From NCBI RefSeq assembly GCF_902809865.1, contig NZ_CADDWH010000001.1, positions 1,054,001 to 1,118,000 on the forward strand: a stretch of DNA of 64,000 bases, in the 5' to 3' direction. The DNA is from Halobacillus sp. Marseille-Q1614. GTDB lineage: Bacteria; Bacillota; Bacilli; Bacillales; Halobacillaceae. This document shows, one piece after another, positions 7,996 through 16,224 of this stretch. The position numbers and the translations under genes were made by a program. The notes beneath the pieces were generated by a model. The model saw only the letters and a list, made by a program, of their open reading frames with translations, made no database searches and was not told the DNA's origin. Numbering within the stretch: position 1 is the first letter of the stretch; every line of letters starts with the position of its first letter.

Positions 7996-8407
7996 AAACC
8001 CTCCCTTCTTCAAAACTAAGACGGATAATTAACTGGTTTTCTTCTTTTATAAATGAATGGGAGATAATCTGCTGTAGTAAAAGCTCGTGTCCGGTTCCAT
8101 TAACCTGACGGCGGATGTCCTGATTGTATTTGGAGATTTTAATCAATCGGTTCTCCGGATCAGTAATTAATAATTCTTCATTCTTAACCGTCCAAGCCTT
8201 ACTCGTATTTAACTCGTCTTGGATAAAAGTAAAGTACTGAAAGGCACTCATTTCTTCAGTGTAAGCGGGGCTGTCATATAATTTCAAAATCGGCAGACAA
8301 AAGCTGAGAAGGATGGATAGGACAGTTAACGTCATAATGGTTTCTAATAAAGTAAAGCCATGACTACTGAAGAGGGGAGTACATACATATTTCTTTTTTC
8401 TGATCAC
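7964..8407 (-). CDS. comGF: Competence protein ComGF (minor pseudopilin)
   Basis: A 147-residue protein with prepilin motif GFTLLET about 16 residues in, followed by a hydrophobic helix, matching ComGF. It is a component of the competence pseudopilus assembled in the membrane and wall. GTG 8407 is chosen because GGGAGGG lies five bases upstream; the ATG at 8428 is before that site. It overlaps both comGE and comGG, indicating tightly coupled translation. Confidence 0.82.
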   Translation of the reverse strand: MIRKKKYVCTPLFSSHGFTLLETIMTLTVLSILLSFCLPILKLYDSPAYTEEMSAFQYFTFIQDELNTSKAWTVKNEELLITDPENRLIKISKYNQDIRRQVNGTGHELLLQQIISHSFIKEENQLIIRLSFEEGRVYEKVVYFPKE

Positions 8408-8681
8408 GGTATCCCTCCCATACGGCACATCCTTCTATATAATCGGAAGACAGGAAGAATTCATATTCCACCCGTTCATCCTTAACTGAGAAAGGATAAG
8501 AAGCGTCGGAATTTAACTCGGAAATCTTCTTCTCCAGTTTTAATATTGTGCTTCGCTCGATCGAAAGGTATTTTTGCTCCATTCTCAGCTGACTTAAAGA
8601 AGGCAGTGTAAATAGAATGATAATCATCAGAAGACCGAAAGCACTAATGACTTCAATTAACGTGAATCCTTTATTGTTCAT
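8364..8681 (-). CDS. comGE: Competence protein ComGE (minor pseudopilin)
   Basis: A 105-residue type IV prepilin-like protein whose N terminus, NNKGFTLIEVISAFGLL, gives the ComC peptidase cleavage site (after G) and membrane helix. Its start lies within the 3' end of comGD and its 3' end overlaps comGF. It probably contributes to the initiation complex of the competence pseudopilus. Confidence 0.82.
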   Translation of the reverse strand: MNNKGFTLIEVISAFGLLMIIILFTLPSLSQLRMEQKYLSIERSTILKLEKKISELNSDASYPFSVKDERVEYEFFLSSDYIEGCAVWEGYRDQKKEICMYSPLQ

Positions 8682-9105
8682 CAATCCTCACCCGGCTTTT
8701 TCCAAAAGGAAAAGTAATTTTATAGCTTGTGGAAGAAGTGACAATTTTCATCGTACCCGGCCGTTCGAGAGTACCTGAGGAATTAAAGCGAAGAGGCATA
8801 CTTAAGCTTTGCAGTTCGATCGTCCAGTCTGAAGGGAAAGAGCGGGTAAACAGCGCTTCCTTCTTTTTATAGTCGTATAGATAGTAATCTTGTGAAGCAG
8901 GACGGATCATAATCCAGTAATTGGGGTGGTCCTGCATCGTCAGCTGCTGGGCCAGCAGCAAATCACTCTTCAGCTGATTTAGATGAAGAGACGTTTGCGT
9001 ATTTTTATAGATCTTAACAGGTGTTGGAGCCGCAAGAAGAAGAAGGGTCGTAATCATGGTAAGCACAAGCACGACTTCGCTTAGTGTGTAACCACGGTCA
9101 TTCAT
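8671..9105 (-). CDS. comGD: Competence protein ComGD (minor pseudopilin)
   Basis: A 144-residue prepilin-like protein beginning MNDRGYTLSEVVLVL, i.e. a GYTLSEV variant of the prepilin cleavage motif followed by the hydrophobic helix. The ATG overlaps the comGC stop by four bases. Length and place match ComGD of B. subtilis. Confidence 0.85.
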   Translation of the reverse strand: MNDRGYTLSEVVLVLTMITTLLLLAAPTPVKIYKNTQTSLHLNQLKSDLLLAQQLTMQDHPNYWIMIRPASQDYYLYDYKKKEALFTRSFPSDWTIELQSLSMPLRFNSSGTLERPGTMKIVTSSTSYKITFPFGKSRVRIDEQ

Positions 9106-9392
9106 CCGTTTGGCAGCTGTACTTTTTCTTCTAAGGGATCGCCATTAGGACATTCCGCTGAGTTTAAATATCCTTCAGTTACTAGAGCAGTAATGGATTC
9201 TGGATAATTATCATGATCAATATAATAAGCTTCTATCTGCGCTTCAGCTGTCAGCACTAGAGCTTCGCACCCTTTTTCACGGACACTATCCGTGTTATTC
9301 GTCAGGTTCGGAATGGCAATCATAAGAAGTACCGAAATAATAAGCAGTACGATCAGCATTTCAATAAGAGTGAATCCTTTTTGATTAAACAT
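9102..9392 (-). CDS. comGC: Competence major pseudopilin ComGC
   Basis: The main subunit of the competence pseudopilus, 96 residues. The prepilin motif KGFTLIEM is at residues 5-12, followed by a long hydrophobic helix and the conserved C-terminal part (EAQIEAYYIDHDNYPES). It has two cysteines (in KGCEAL and AECPNG), consistent with the intramolecular disulfide known for ComGC. A strong AAAGGAG precedes ATG 9392, fitting a highly translated major subunit. Confidence 0.92.
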   Translation of the reverse strand: MFNQKGFTLIEMLIVLLIISVLLMIAIPNLTNNTDSVREKGCEALVLTAEAQIEAYYIDHDNYPESITALVTEGYLNSAECPNGDPLEEKVQLPNG

Positions 9393-9406
9393 GAGTCTCT
9401 CTCCTT

Positions 9407-10459
9407 TTATATTTCATTTAGCCATTGATAGAGGGGGAGCATAATTGAAGCGTAGATTAAAACAACGATACAAGCGACTCCTAAAAAGAAAACCGGCTGC
9501 AGGATTAGAATAATTTTCGTCAATTTTTCTTTTAACTGATCAATTAGCAGCTCAGATAATACCTGCAGTTCGCGGCTTAAATTTTGTAAATCTGTTGTGT
9601 GGTGAAAAATAGATGTCATCTCTTCGCGAAGGAATGAACATGACTGCACAGAAGCTCCGAGCAGCTGTCCTTCGTTTAACTGCTTAAGAATGTGATCAGC
9701 ATAATAAGAAATGTAGGGGCTTCGGTTCTGATCTTTGATGAGTTCAAGCGCAGGTTTCAAAGAGAGGCCGGCTTTTAATAAAGAGCTTAAGTGCGTAGCA
9801 AATGAAAAGGTGACCGTAAACATAAGGTAATTTTTTGCTATTGGAATCTTTTCGTAAATATTAAGGAGCTGGCTGGTTGAAAGTCGATGCTTTAAAGCAT
9901 AAAAGCCTGCACAGAAGCATATTAAGGCCACAAAGGTGAAAAAAATGGAGGTTATTAAAATATCGACTGTATCTAATATCATCAGGCTCCACGGCTGTGC
10001 GCTGCTGTCATTAAACAGCGTCTGAAAACTGGGCAGTATCGTATGTTTAATGACTGTAAAAGAAAGAATTAAAAAGATGAATAGAAGCAGGGGGTATCTC
10101 AGGGAATCACTGAGCTTTTTGGAATAATTATATTGGAGTTCCAACAGATCTGCGCACTGCTGAATGATCAGGGGTAAATCTTTATGGATTCTTGCGAAGT
10201 ACAGGAAAGCTACAACACGAGGTGAAAAATTTGCTTTTTTAAAGGCAGTATCAATCGGACTGCCGCTGTTTAGTTCATCCATCAATTGGCTGGATATTTT
10301 ATGAAAAGCAGGGTCCCAGCTTGCCATTTTTAAGGAACCTAAAATTGGATAGCCTTTATTCAGCAGTTTGCTCAGCCGGTTTAAGTAAGTAATCTGTTTT
10401 TTTATGGATAATGATTTACCCTCTCGCAAGCGTCTAAATGGATGTAAAGCCGAGGGCAT
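9407..10459 (-). CDS. comGB: Competence protein ComGB (polytopic membrane platform, GspF family)
   Basis: Inner-membrane platform protein of the competence pseudopilus, 350 residues. It has the repeated T2SF/GspF domain architecture: a cytoplasmic helical domain (residues 15-115), transmembrane helices near 125-145 and 165-190, a second cytoplasmic domain, and a C-terminal helix (LIYASIMLPLYQWLNEI). It overlaps the 3' end of comGA by 26 bases and has AAGGAGG seven bases before its ATG. Confidence 0.9.
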   Translation of the reverse strand: MPSALHPFRRLREGKSLSIKKQITYLNRLSKLLNKGYPILGSLKMASWDPAFHKISSQLMDELNSGSPIDTAFKKANFSPRVVAFLYFARIHKDLPLIIQQCADLLELQYNYSKKLSDSLRYPLLLFIFLILSFTVIKHTILPSFQTLFNDSSAQPWSLMILDTVDILITSIFFTFVALICFCAGFYALKHRLSTSQLLNIYEKIPIAKNYLMFTVTFSFATHLSSLLKAGLSLKPALELIKDQNRSPYISYYADHILKQLNEGQLLGASVQSCSFLREEMTSIFHHTTDLQNLSRELQVLSELLIDQLKEKLTKIILILQPVFFLGVACIVVLIYASIMLPLYQWLNEI

Positions 10460-11432
10460 AGGCTTTCCTCCTTAATGAAGAAAAGGTCTGATAGGAAGGA
10501 TCCTCTGCAGGCGGTTTATTATGAATCGCCTTTTGCAGAGTTTCTTTTTCCAATAGCTCGATGATAGCCGCGCGAGACGGAGTATTTCCCATACTTCTTA
10601 ACGGGACCAGCTGCTGGGCGGCAATCGCAATCAGCGTCTGTTCTAAATCTGCAGGCTGGATCTTCATTTCTTTCAAGCGCTGGATGGTACCATAGGCATC
10701 TTTTGCATGGATGGTACTGATAACAAGATGGCCGCTTAGCGCTGCCCTGAAAGCGAAGTGTGCGGTTTCCTGGTCTCTGATCTCTCCGACCATAAGCAGG
10801 TCAGGGTCATGTCTTAATGCTGCTTTTAAACCCGTATCGTAAGTGACACCGGCTCGTTCATTTACCTGGACTTGAATAATTTCATTTAAATTTTTCTCAA
10901 TCGGGTCTTCGAGTGTGATCGTCTGGAAAGATTGGTTTTTCATGAGGGACTGAAGCAGGGCGTATAGAGTAGTCGTTTTTCCACTTCCTGTGGCCCCTGT
11001 AAAGAGGATCATTCCGCTTTTGTGGGAAAGCCATCGTTTAATCACCTGTAATTGAGAGGGAAAAAGGAATAGCCGCTGGATCTGAAGGTGTTCGTGAGGA
11101 GAGAGAATGCGAATGGCCAGGCTTTCAAAGGCTGTGGTGGGTAATGTGGAAAGGCGGAGGCTGTAAAGGGAATTTTTCGTACGGTGTTCTAATGCACCGT
11201 TTTGTGGTTTTGTCACTTCCCCGATATCCATACCTGAGGTAAACTTAAAGTAGGCAAGCAGTTTCTGGTACGTCAGACTTGGCATGGAAGAGTAGAAGAG
11301 CCGTTCTCCATGAACTCGGAAATAAATGCTAGTCTTCTCTTTATAGGGGGAAAAGTGAATATCTGACGCGGATTGCTTTATGGCTGAAGTAATAATTTCC
11401 TTGGCATTAAGAGCTACTGTACTCACTGGCAT
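10434..11432 (-). CDS. comGA: Competence assembly ATPase ComGA (GspE/PilB family)
   Basis: First gene of the operon and the secretion-type ATPase that powers pseudopilus assembly, 332 residues. Walker A is GATGSGKTTTL near residue 149, followed by the Asp box (ITLEDPIE), Walker B region (DLLMVGEIRDQETA) and His box (GHLVISTIHA). It lacks the long N-terminal domain of PilB, as ComGA does. GAGGTGAT precedes ATG 11432. No clear ComK box (two AAAA-N5-TTTT elements) is visible in the 94-base gap to aroK, so competence regulation is not demonstrated here. Confidence 0.93.
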   Translation of the reverse strand: MPVSTVALNAKEIITSAIKQSASDIHFSPYKEKTSIYFRVHGERLFYSSMPSLTYQKLLAYFKFTSGMDIGEVTKPQNGALEHRTKNSLYSLRLSTLPTTAFESLAIRILSPHEHLQIQRLFLFPSQLQVIKRWLSHKSGMILFTGATGSGKTTTLYALLQSLMKNQSFQTITLEDPIEKNLNEIIQVQVNERAGVTYDTGLKAALRHDPDLLMVGEIRDQETAHFAFRAALSGHLVISTIHAKDAYGTIQRLKEMKIQPADLEQTLIAIAAQQLVPLRSMGNTPSRAAIIELLEKETLQKAIHNKPPAEDPSYQTFSSLRRKAYALGFTSI

Positions 11433-11459
11433 ATATCACCTCATTTTATTTTTTCATAG

Positions 11460-11488
11460 TTGTATTATTCGACATGAAATAGTAAAAT
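11460..11488 (+). promoter_or_regulatory. SigA-type promoter for aroK
   Basis: TTGTAT (11460-11465), a 17-base spacer and TAAAAT (11483-11488), about 40 bases upstream of the aroK ATG. Confidence 0.6.
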
Positions 11489-11526
11489 CCTGCCTTAAAC
11501 GATAAAGATTAAAGGAGGAATGAAAA

Positions 11527-12012
11527 ATGATTTATCTTATCGGTTATATGGGAAGCGGGAAGTCTACCGTTGCCTCTCTGCTGAGTAAGAAATTAAATTA
11601 TGAATACATAGAGATGGATCAGGAAATTGAGCGGAAGGAAGGTATGGAGATTCCACAAATTTTTAAAAATTACGGGGAGGACTACTTTCGAAATGCCGAG
11701 ACGGATTTGCTTAAGTCGATAAGAGGCAAAGTGATTGTTTCAACTGGAGGCGGGGTGATTCTTTCGAAAGAGAATCGTGATTGGCTGATAGATCAAACGG
11801 TCATTTTCCTTGATGCTTCTTTTGATACGATTGATGAGCGGCTTAAAGAGGATACCACTCGTCCGCTTTGGTCCGGGCAGAAAGAGGAAAATAAGCAGCG
11901 CTATCAGGATCGCCTTCCACTCTATCAGTCGGCGGCTACGCACACTATAAAGGTGGATAAAAAAGAACCAGAAGAAATTGCTGAAGAAATACTCTCCTGT
12001 CTAAACATCTAG
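11527..12012 (+). CDS. aroK: Shikimate kinase
   Basis: Phosphorylates shikimate to shikimate-3-phosphate in the aromatic amino-acid pathway; cytosolic, 161 residues. Walker A is GYMGSGKST at residues 6-14, the shikimate-binding DxD-like MDQEIE near 36, the STGGG substrate loop near residue 75, and the lid arginine in RPLW. AAAGGAGG precedes ATG 11527. The same pathway appears again at aroQ (25765). Adjacent yqzE is probably co-transcribed. Confidence 0.93.
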   Translation: MIYLIGYMGSGKSTVASLLSKKLNYEYIEMDQEIERKEGMEIPQIFKNYGEDYFRNAETDLLKSIRGKVIVSTGGGVILSKENRDWLIDQTVIFLDASFDTIDERLKEDTTRPLWSGQKEENKQRYQDRLPLYQSAATHTIKVDKKEPEEIAEEILSCLNI

Positions 12013-12062
12013 CCACCGGGACATAATAAAGACAGATGATGTTAAAAAGGCGGGATGGAATA

Positions 12063-12239
12063 ATGAAGAAAAGCGAGTATGCACAGTTTCTCACTGAAGA
12101 AATGATCAGGCATATGCACATGACCAAGGAAGAGAAAATGGAGAAAAAGCAAGCTAAGCCTTCAAAACGAAGTACATCTTACTGGTTCGGACTTTTGCCT
12201 TTTGCCTTAAAAATGATAAGACGAAAAAACAAAAAGTAG
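12063..12239 (+). CDS. yqzE: YqzE family small protein
   Basis: A 58-residue, strongly basic protein with an N-terminal KKSEYAQFLTEEMIRHM and a C-terminal YWFGLLPFALKMI helix, matching YqzE, which lies at this comG-aroK position in Bacillales. ATG 12063 gives the family length; upstream in-frame ATGs at 12036 and 12039 are less likely. Function is unknown. The last codons form part of the terminator hairpin. Confidence 0.75.
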   Translation: MKKSEYAQFLTEEMIRHMHMTKEEKMEKKQAKPSKRSTSYWFGLLPFALKMIRRKNKK

Positions 12240-12258
12240 CCTTATTGGGCTACTTTTT
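12231..12258. terminator. Bidirectional Rho-independent terminator between yqzE and yqhG
   Basis: An 11-bp perfect stem (12231-12241 with 12248-12258) carrying A and T runs at its base. It overlaps the ends of both convergent genes. Confidence 0.85.
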
Positions 12259-13042
12259 GTCCTGTATAAAGAGAAAGATAGAACAAGCCGCCATTAGCTG
12301 TTGTAAGAGTGATTCTCGGCTTATAGCGGACCTCAAGCTGTTCAGCTTCTTTCATATAGGTTTCCTCTTCCATATCATCTCTTGTATAAAAGTCATCCAG
12401 CAGTCCCTTTTCTGTGTTCAGCTGTTCTTCTGATTCTACCGCCCAAGTGCTGCTCATTTGAGTAATATAGTCTTCCGCATACTGGATAAGCCGGTTATAG
12501 CCGCTTTCTAAACGAATCAGAGGCGTCATAGGAAACGTGAAGTCAGAGACCTTCGGTGTTAGCGGGAGGTCTTTTATTTTTTCCATGGCGTTTGATAATA
12601 CCATCCCGTTTATTAAATTGAGTCCTAGAGACAGGATTTCATTCCGCGTCTGTTTCCCTCTAAAGGTAAGCTGTAAATTGACAAACATCCAGGGCTGCAG
12701 CGGAAGGTGGGTCGACTGGTGAGCGATCGATTCATACAGCCGGGTGAACTTTCCTTTACTAAGGGCAAAATCGTATATCTGGTGAAGTTTCGGTGTCCCG
12801 GCATGGAGGAACACACCATCTTCCTCATCGCCTAAGCTGATATCTTTAAATGACAAGCTCATCGGATCACCCGCCCTGTTCATCTTCTTAATATAATGCC
12901 AGTAAAAGGGACGGTTCATTAGAGCTTCATCCATCTCCTGGGTAAGCTGGACTTTTAAAAACTTGCCGTTTCTCTCTTCCAACGTACAGCCATTTATCGA
13001 AAAGAATTCTTTCGTAAATTCATAATGCGGGTTAGACGTCAA
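12242..13042 (-). CDS. yqhG: YqhG family protein of unknown function
   Basis: A 266-residue soluble protein matching the Bacillales YqhG family in length and position downstream of the SNF2 helicase yqhH. Visible features include the GVFLHAGTPKLHQIYDFALSKG region and an acidic C-terminal half (DDFYTRDDMEEETY). No catalytic motif is evident. Its ATG overlaps the yqhH stop by four bases, implying translational coupling and possibly a joint role with the helicase. Confidence 0.85.
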   Translation of the reverse strand: MTSNPHYEFTKEFFSINGCTLEERNGKFLKVQLTQEMDEALMNRPFYWHYIKKMNRAGDPMSLSFKDISLGDEEDGVFLHAGTPKLHQIYDFALSKGKFTRLYESIAHQSTHLPLQPWMFVNLQLTFRGKQTRNEILSLGLNLINGMVLSNAMEKIKDLPLTPKVSDFTFPMTPLIRLESGYNRLIQYAEDYITQMSSTWAVESEEQLNTEKGLLDDFYTRDDMEEETYMKEAEQLEVRYKPRITLTTANGGLFYLSLYTGQKVAQ

Positions 13043-14676
13043 CTTGATTCCTTCCTTTCGTTTGCGGAGTATTCAACATAGCTTACTAAGTTTTTCATCT
13101 TAATATCGATTTCTCCCTGGGATTCGGATTCCTGAAGAATCGTCTGCACGTGACGTTCAAAGCTTCCGCCAGGTATTTTTTCCAAAATGGCATCAAGGTC
13201 GCCGACCGCATTTTGGAACAGCTGAATCTTTTCATAGAGCAGTGTCATAATGTGGTCTTCGAGCGTGTTTTTAATCGAAAAATTATAAATGTTAACATCA
13301 GATTCCTGACCGAATCGGTGAATCCGCCCGATTCGCTGTTCTAATCTCATAGGGTTCCAAGGCAGGTCATAATTAATCATGTTGTGACAAAACTGCAGGT
13401 TAATTCCTTCAGCTCCCGCTTCAGTAGCTACCATGACCTGAGCTCTTGTTTTAAACAGCTGTTTCATCCAGTCACGCTTACTTTTGTTGAACTTTCCGCT
13501 GAATGGAACTGAAGAGATGCCGCGCTGCTGCAGAAACCACTGCAGGTAAAACTGGCTGGCCCGGTACTCTGTAAAAACGATGAACTTTTCCCCGGATTGT
13601 TCGATTAGATCGGCCATTTTCTCTGCTTTAGTAGGATGAGGCAGAGTCCCCAGTCTTTCCATTAACTGAGTAAGTAATTCTGAAGGCTGCTTATCATTCA
13701 TGGATTTTAGCGACATGTAGCAGGCCTCTCTGGAAGAACAAAGCTCTTTAGCGAGCGTCAGCCAGGTGAAAGATGGATAAGAGGTCCGAATTTCTTCTAA
13801 ATCATTATAAAACTGCTGTTCCTCTTCATTGAAAGCCAGGCTGATGTTTTTAACTTTCCTTTTAGAGGAGTCAAGGCCGGTATCTTTTCTTAAATTTCGG
13901 ATCATCAGCTTGCTTAGCAAGGAATGAATGTGCTGCTGTGTGTCTTGTTCGTCCAGCTGTACATTTTTATATTTCTTCTTAAAGGAAGTTAAATCTCCTA
14001 GATACCCCGGTTTTAAAATCGACACTAAGTTAAACAGATCGCTCAGATGGTTTTGGATCGGCGTAGCTGTTAAGAGAAGGCAGTATGTCTTTTTCAGCTG
14101 CTTAACAAACTGGTAATTTTTCGTTTGATGGTTTTTCAGCTTATGAGCTTCATCGATAATAATCAGGTCATAATCAATTTCTAAAATTTCTTCACGGTGG
14201 TTTTCTCTTTTTGCCATATCAATGGAGGTGACCGTCACGTCCCAGTTTTTCCAATCGGCATGTTTTTTTCTTGGAGCAGCAGCTTGTATATAGAACTTTT
14301 CGCTTAATTCCTGGATCCACTGATTGACGAGAGAAGCGGGTGTTAAGATTAGAACTTTTTTCGCCATGCCGCGGATCATATATTCTTTTAAAATTAACCC
14401 GGCTTCAAGCGTTTTTCCCAGTCCTACTTCATCAGCCAGGATTGCCCGTCCATTCATTTCATGAACGACCGTTTCACAAGCTTTCACCTGATGCTCAAGA
14501 AAATTTATATGGGGAAGCTGTTCAATAGAAAGCAGCCCGTCAAATGAAGGAATGGCCTGCAGCTTCAAGCTTTTATAAGCCAGCTTAAATTCTTCCCAGG
14601 AACATAAGGAATCTGATTGATCCAAACGTGTGTTTAATTCTTTAATAAATGGCTCATCATAATGTATATCAATCAT
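13039..14676 (-). CDS. yqhH: SNF2/RapA-type ATP-dependent helicase (YqhH)
   Basis: A 545-residue superfamily 2 ATPase. Motif I is DEVGLGKTLEAGL near residue 82, motif II DEAHKLKN near 180, motif III LLTATPIQN near 205, and motif VI HRFGQ in the second RecA-like domain, placing it in the SNF2/RapA group. Such proteins translocate on double-stranded nucleic acid and remodel protein complexes, for example recycling RNA polymerase; the target here is unknown. ATG 14676 is preferred for its GGAGGT site; 23 in-frame upstream codons lack one. It forms a two-gene operon with yqhG. Confidence 0.88.
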   Translation of the reverse strand: MIDIHYDEPFIKELNTRLDQSDSLCSWEEFKLAYKSLKLQAIPSFDGLLSIEQLPHINFLEHQVKACETVVHEMNGRAILADEVGLGKTLEAGLILKEYMIRGMAKKVLILTPASLVNQWIQELSEKFYIQAAAPRKKHADWKNWDVTVTSIDMAKRENHREEILEIDYDLIIIDEAHKLKNHQTKNYQFVKQLKKTYCLLLTATPIQNHLSDLFNLVSILKPGYLGDLTSFKKKYKNVQLDEQDTQQHIHSLLSKLMIRNLRKDTGLDSSKRKVKNISLAFNEEEQQFYNDLEEIRTSYPSFTWLTLAKELCSSREACYMSLKSMNDKQPSELLTQLMERLGTLPHPTKAEKMADLIEQSGEKFIVFTEYRASQFYLQWFLQQRGISSVPFSGKFNKSKRDWMKQLFKTRAQVMVATEAGAEGINLQFCHNMINYDLPWNPMRLEQRIGRIHRFGQESDVNIYNFSIKNTLEDHIMTLLYEKIQLFQNAVGDLDAILEKIPGGSFERHVQTILQESESQGEIDIKMKNLVSYVEYSANERKESS

Positions 14677-14754
14677 CTGTATACCTCCTAAAACGCAATC
14701 GTCGTAAGATTTTTTTGAAATTTTAAAATCTGACCTGTACGACAAAGAACGCTA

Positions 14755-14763
14755 TGGTATAAT
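14755..14763 (+). promoter_or_regulatory. Extended -10 promoter for the gcv operon
   Basis: A TGG dinucleotide extension precedes a perfect TATAAT (14758-14763); only a weak -35 (TGTACG at 14736-14741) is seen. It is placed about 80 bases before the glycine aptamers. Confidence 0.6.
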
Positions 14764-14844
14764 GAAGCTGAAATTAAGAGAGTTTTGTCGTAAGCTTTAA
14801 AGGTTAGTATACCCAGATCAATCTAACTAAATACTAAAGCGAAT

Positions 14845-15046
14845 GACTGCAGGGGGAGAGTCTACATAAACGTAGCGCCGAAGGAGCAAGCAAGAAATTG
14901 TGAATCTCTCAGGCAAAGCAGACCTCTGTAGGACGCAGCTCTGGAGAGTGTTTATCAAAGGAATAAACCACCCAAGAAGCAAGCGTTAGGTGCGTAATGG
15001 AACGTATGGACAACGTGAAACTTTCTGGTGAACGGACAGAGACTCC
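14845..15046 (+). promoter_or_regulatory. Tandem glycine riboswitch
   Basis: Two glycine aptamers precede gcvT. The first (about 14848-14950) carries the conserved GGGGGAGAG, GCGCCGAAGGAGCAAG, CTCTCAGGCAAA and CTCTGGAGAG blocks. The second (about 14955-15046) shows CACCCAAGAAGCAAGC, GTGAAACTTTCTGG and the closing GGACAGAGACTCC. The double-aptamer gcvT type is well established: glycine binding turns on glycine-cleavage genes. Here the second aptamer runs directly into a terminator stem, so control is probably at transcription termination. Confidence 0.93.
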
Positions 15047-15071
15047 TGTATAAGCGGTGGAGTCTCTTTTA
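15038..15071 (+). terminator. Riboswitch-controlled intrinsic terminator
   Basis: A 9-bp perfect stem (15038-15046 with 15059-15067) followed by T residues. Its 5' arm overlaps the 3' end of the second glycine aptamer, so ligand binding can be expected to prevent the stem from forming. Confidence 0.85.
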
Positions 15072-15102
15072 TTATGGAAAAAATTGGGCGAGGAGTGAGA
15101 GA

Positions 15103-16203
15103 ATGGCTGACTTAAAACGTACCCCTCTCTTTGATGAATATCAAAAACAAGGGGCCAAAACCATTGATTTTGGCGGATGGGACCTGCCTGTTCAATTCTC
15201 AAGTATAAAGAAAGAACATGAAGCTACACGGAAAAAGGCGGGCCTCTTTGATGTATCTCATATGGGTGAAGTACTGGTAGAAGGAGAAGGAAGTCTTGCT
15301 TTCCTTCAAAAGATGTTAACGAATGATATTTCAAAACTAGAAAAAGGAAAAGCCCAGTACACAATTATGTGCTATGAGGACGGCGGCACAGTTGATGATT
15401 TAATTGTTTACATGCTTGATGAAAACAATTATTTACTAGTAGTGAACGCAGCCAACCGTGAGAAAGATGTGGATTGGCTTAAGTCTCATCAAGAGGAAAA
15501 AGTAACGATTACAGATGTATCGGATGACTATGTCCAATTGGCTCTTCAAGGTCCGCATGCAGAAAAAACTCTTCAGCAGCTGACCAATGAAGATCTTTCT
15601 TCTATTAAATTCTTTCGCTTTCTGCAGGATGTTTCGTTTAAAGGAGTCAAAGACAAAGCGATTGTTTCCCGCACCGGCTATACGGGTGAGGACGGCTTTG
15701 AAATTTACCTTCCGAGTGCTTCAGGACCGGATCTATGGCAAGCCATTCTTGAGGCAGGAGCTGAATATGGAGTCCAGCCCGTCGGACTTGGAGCAAGGGA
15801 CACACTAAGGTTTGAAGCCAATCTGGCTCTCTATGGCCAGGAGCTCAGCGCGGAAATTTCGCCGCTCGAAGCGGGTCTTGGATTTGCTGTTAAGCTTAAG
15901 AAAGAAGAAGATTTTATTGGCAAGGAAGCTTTGAAAAAGCAGAAAGAAGAAGGGTTATCGCGTAAGCTTGTCGGTATTGAAATGATAGATAAAGGAATTC
16001 CGCGCACAGGCTACCAGGTTTTTGACGGGGATAAAGAGGTTGGTTTTGTGACTACAGGGACTCAATCGCCGACACTTGGTAAAAATGTCGGATTAGCCCT
16101 GCTTAATACAAAATATACAGAAGCCGGCACAGAGGTTGAAGTACAAGTTCGAAAGCGCAAATTACGTGCAAAAGTAGTGCCGACTCCATTTTACAAAAGG
16201 TAG
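15103..16203 (+). CDS. gcvT: Glycine cleavage system aminomethyltransferase (T protein)
   Basis: Transfers the aminomethyl carbon from the lipoylated H protein to tetrahydrofolate, yielding 5,10-methylene-THF and ammonia. It has 366 residues with family motifs [11 protein letters not shown] near residue 50, [14 protein letters not shown] near 190 and GLGARDTLR near 232. ATG 15103 has GGAG upstream; the frame continues to 15028, but that part lies in the riboswitch terminator and is not coding. First gene of gcvT-gcvPA-gcvPB; the H protein gene is not in the window. The methylene-THF produced connects to folD downstream. Confidence 0.95.
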   Translation: MADLKRTPLFDEYQKQGAKTIDFGGWDLPVQFSSIKKEHEATRKKAGLFDVSHMGEVLVEGEGSLAFLQKMLTNDISKLEKGKAQYTIMCYEDGGTVDDLIVYMLDENNYLLVVNAANREKDVDWLKSHQEEKVTITDVSDDYVQLALQGPHAEKTLQQLTNEDLSSIKFFRFLQDVSFKGVKDKAIVSRTGYTGEDGFEIYLPSASGPDLWQAILEAGAEYGVQPVGLGARDTLRFEANLALYGQELSAEISPLEAGLGFAVKLKKEEDFIGKEALKKQKEEGLSRKLVGIEMIDKGIPRTGYQVFDGDKEVGFVTTGTQSPTLGKNVGLALLNTKYTEAGTEVEVQVRKRKLRAKVVPTPFYKR

Positions 16204-16224
16204 AGAAAGAGGGAGGGTTTGAAC

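Noticed and set aside
11433-11526. ComK boxes upstream of comGA
   Set aside because: No pair of AAAA-N5-TTTT elements at helical spacing is present in the gap; only A/T runs without the pattern.
15028-15102. N-terminal extension of gcvT
   Set aside because: The extension overlaps the riboswitch aptamer and terminator stem, and a good ribosome-binding site lies before ATG 15103, which matches the family start.
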